Origin: Candidatus Aegiribacteria sp.
Lineage (GTDB): Bacteria > Fermentibacterota > Fermentibacteria > Fermentibacterales > JCC-6
Assembly (NCBI GenBank): GCA_030638185.1
Contig: DAOWFD010000245.1
Location: 1-6,436, forward strand
Direction of reading: 5' to 3'
Length of the DNA stretch: 6,436 bases
Below the pieces are notes generated by a model. That model was given only the letters and a program-made list of their open reading frames with translations, was not told the DNA's origin and did not search any database. Both the position numbers and the translations under genes were made by a program. Position 1 is the first letter of the stretch; every line of letters starts with the position of its first letter. Below, piece by piece: positions 5,082 to 6,436 of the stretch.

Positions 5082-6436
5082 AGTTAACCAGTAATGCCGT
5101 TTCCAGACCGGTAGCCGTAACAGTACTCTCTATAGTTGCTGCCCTTCTCGGAACAGTCGCAGTGATGAAGATGCCGGTGGATCTTCTACCATCGGTCGAG
5201 TATCCAAGACTTACCATTGAAACCACCTATCCATCATCCAGCCCGTACGAGGTTGAACGTCTCGTTACCGATCCACTTGAAAACGCTGTAGCTGGAGTCC
5301 GGGGACTGAGGAGCTACAGCTCTCGGTCCTACGGTGACAGAAGCAGGATCACACTGGAGTTCGACTGGGGCGCCAGAATGGACTTCACCCGGTTGGAAGT
5401 CAGGGAGAAGCTTGATGTGGCCGGATGGTCCCTTCCCGATGAAGCCGGCAGGCCGACCATTGTAGATTACGATCCTTCAAGAAGACCCTTCATGGAGATC
5501 CTCATGACCATGGAATCCAGCGACTGGACTGAAGTCACTGATTTCGCCAGGAGACTTGTCACCACCAGGATCGATCAGGCCGAAGGCGTAGCTGGCTGTG
5601 AAATACAGGGAGAAGCTGAAGCGGCTGTATTCGTGCGGCTCAGGGAAGGTGTAGTTGAAGAGCTGAATCTTGACCCCCAGTTTATAGCTCTGGCTCTCCG
5701 GGGGGCTAACGTGTCCATGTCCGGAGGGCTTGTCCGCGATGGCCAGAGGGAATATTTCCTTTCGCTTGAGGGTGAGTTTTCCACCCTTTCCGATGTTGAG
5801 AATACGGTGATCGGCATCAGGGAAACCACACCACTGCTGCTGCGCGACGTGGCTGAGGTATCCCTCGGCGAGAAGCCGGTTACCGAATGGGCCAGTTTCA
5901 ACGGAGAACGCTGCCTTATCATTCGCGTCAGAAAAATGGCTGAAGCCAATACCGTTGAGGTTGCCCGGGAAGTTGAAAAGCTTGTTGCGGAGCTCAATAA
6001 TGAATACGAAGCCCTGCAGCTTGAGGTTATCCAGAACGATGCTGAATTCATTGAGGATTCAATCGGTGAGGTGATCGAAGCTCTCCTTCTTGGCGGCCTT
6101 CTCGCGTTCGGGGTTCTCTTTTTCTTCCTGAGGGACTGGAGAAGCCCCCTGGTCCTGGGTCTTTCACTTCCTCTGAGTATCGCAATCGCGCTTTTCTTCC
6201 TGTTCATATCAGGTGTTTCACTGAACATCATGTCACTCGGAGGTCTTGCGCTTGGAACCGGGTTGCTTGTTGATAACGCGGTTGTTGTTCTGGAGGCCAT
6301 CTTCAGGCGGAGAGAAGAGGGTGAAGATGCGATCAGCGGCGCAAAATCCGGTACATCTGAAGTTGGCAAGGCTATTACGGCAAGTACTCTGACCACCCTG
6401 ATCGTTTTCTTTCCTGTGGTTTACATGGAGGGTATA
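5078..6436 (+). CDS. RND-family efflux permease, N-terminal 453 residues (3' partial)
   Basis: The protein runs off the right edge; family members are usually about 1,000-1,050 residues. It shows the RND layout: a first membrane segment (about 12-30), then MPVDLLPSVEYPRLTIET and YPSSSPYEVERLVTDPLE at the start of the periplasmic porter domain (about 31-330), then segments at about 334-352, 357-378, 384-405 and the start of a fifth near 432-449. Segment four carries GLLVDNAVVVLEAIFR (395-410); Asp399 matches AcrB D407 of the proton relay, and Asn400 replaces D408, a variant common in AcrB-like proteins outside the enterobacterial pumps. It is a proton-driven exporter of the inner membrane. GTG 5078 is the start because an in-frame stop lies at 5039-5041 and segment one needs these residues; GGGGGGT at 5064-5070 may bind the ribosome. 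No adaptor gene is visible, so one may lie downstream. Confidence 0.93.
   Translation, partial: MKLTSNAVSRPVAVTVLSIVAALLGTVAVMKMPVDLLPSVEYPRLTIETTYPSSSPYEVERLVTDPLENAVAGVRGLRSYSSRSYGDRSRITLEFDWGARMDFTRLEVREKLDVAGWSLPDEAGRPTIVDYDPSRRPFMEILMTMESSDWTEVTDFARRLVTTRIDQAEGVAGCEIQGEAEAAVFVRLREGVVEELNLDPQFIALALRGANVSMSGGLVRDGQREYFLSLEGEFSTLSDVENTVIGIRETTPLLLRDVAEVSLGEKPVTEWASFNGERCLIIRVRKMAEANTVEVAREVEKLVAELNNEYEALQLEVIQNDAEFIEDSIGEVIEALLLGGLLAFGVLFFFLRDWRSPLVLGLSLPLSIAIALFFLFISGVSLNIMSLGGLALGTGLLVDNAVVVLEAIFRRREEGEDAISGAKSGTSEVGKAITASTLTTLIVFFPVVYMEGI

Noticed and set aside
5575..6396. Long minus-strand open frame of 273 codons
   Set aside because: It is antisense to the RND permease, is extremely rich in Ser, Arg and Thr, and shows no family motif. 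It is a shadow of a strongly coding + strand gene.

Overview
The window reads as a chromosomal stretch of a diderm (Gram-negative-type) bacterium. The reasons are an apparent lipoprotein and an RND-family efflux permease. GC content looks intermediate, AGG and ATA codons are frequent, and two of the five gene starts seen are GTG. The mix of an ABC-2 exporter, a six-bladed propeller lipoprotein and a zinc-ribbon membrane protein would suit an uncultured lineage near the FCB group. That placement is a guess; no rRNA or marker gene supports it.

Layout, all clearly coding genes on the + strand: (1) 1-215, the last 70 residues of an ABC transporter ATPase; (2) 205-903 and 946-1752, two paralogous ABC-2-type permeases, the first overlapping the ATPase gene; (3) 1810-2892, a probable lipoprotein with NHL/propeller-like repeats; (4) 2970-3449, a complete cyclophilin-type prolyl isomerase; (5) 3531-4700, a membrane protein with an N-terminal zinc ribbon and two C-terminal membrane segments; (6) 4701-5077, a gap with no convincing intact gene, holding inverted repeats and possible remnants of a minus-strand gene; (7) 5078 to the right edge, the first 453 residues of an RND efflux permease.

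The ATPase and the two permeases very likely form one exporter, with two different permease subunits served by one ATPase. The lipoprotein follows at 57 bp and may be cotranscribed, but nothing in its sequence ties it to transport. A hairpin with a T-run after the cyclophilin gene suggests a partial transcription break there. The zinc-ribbon gene and the RND gene look like separate units. The RND gene follows a long AT-rich leader, and a seven-codon mini-ORF overlaps its GTG start.

I see no mobile element, CRISPR array, tRNA or rRNA. Most of the window is ordinary. The points that deserve a second look are the tandem permease duplication, the possible frameshifted antisense gene at 4667-4980, the zinc-ribbon protein of unknown role, and several hairpins sitting at ribosome binding sites.
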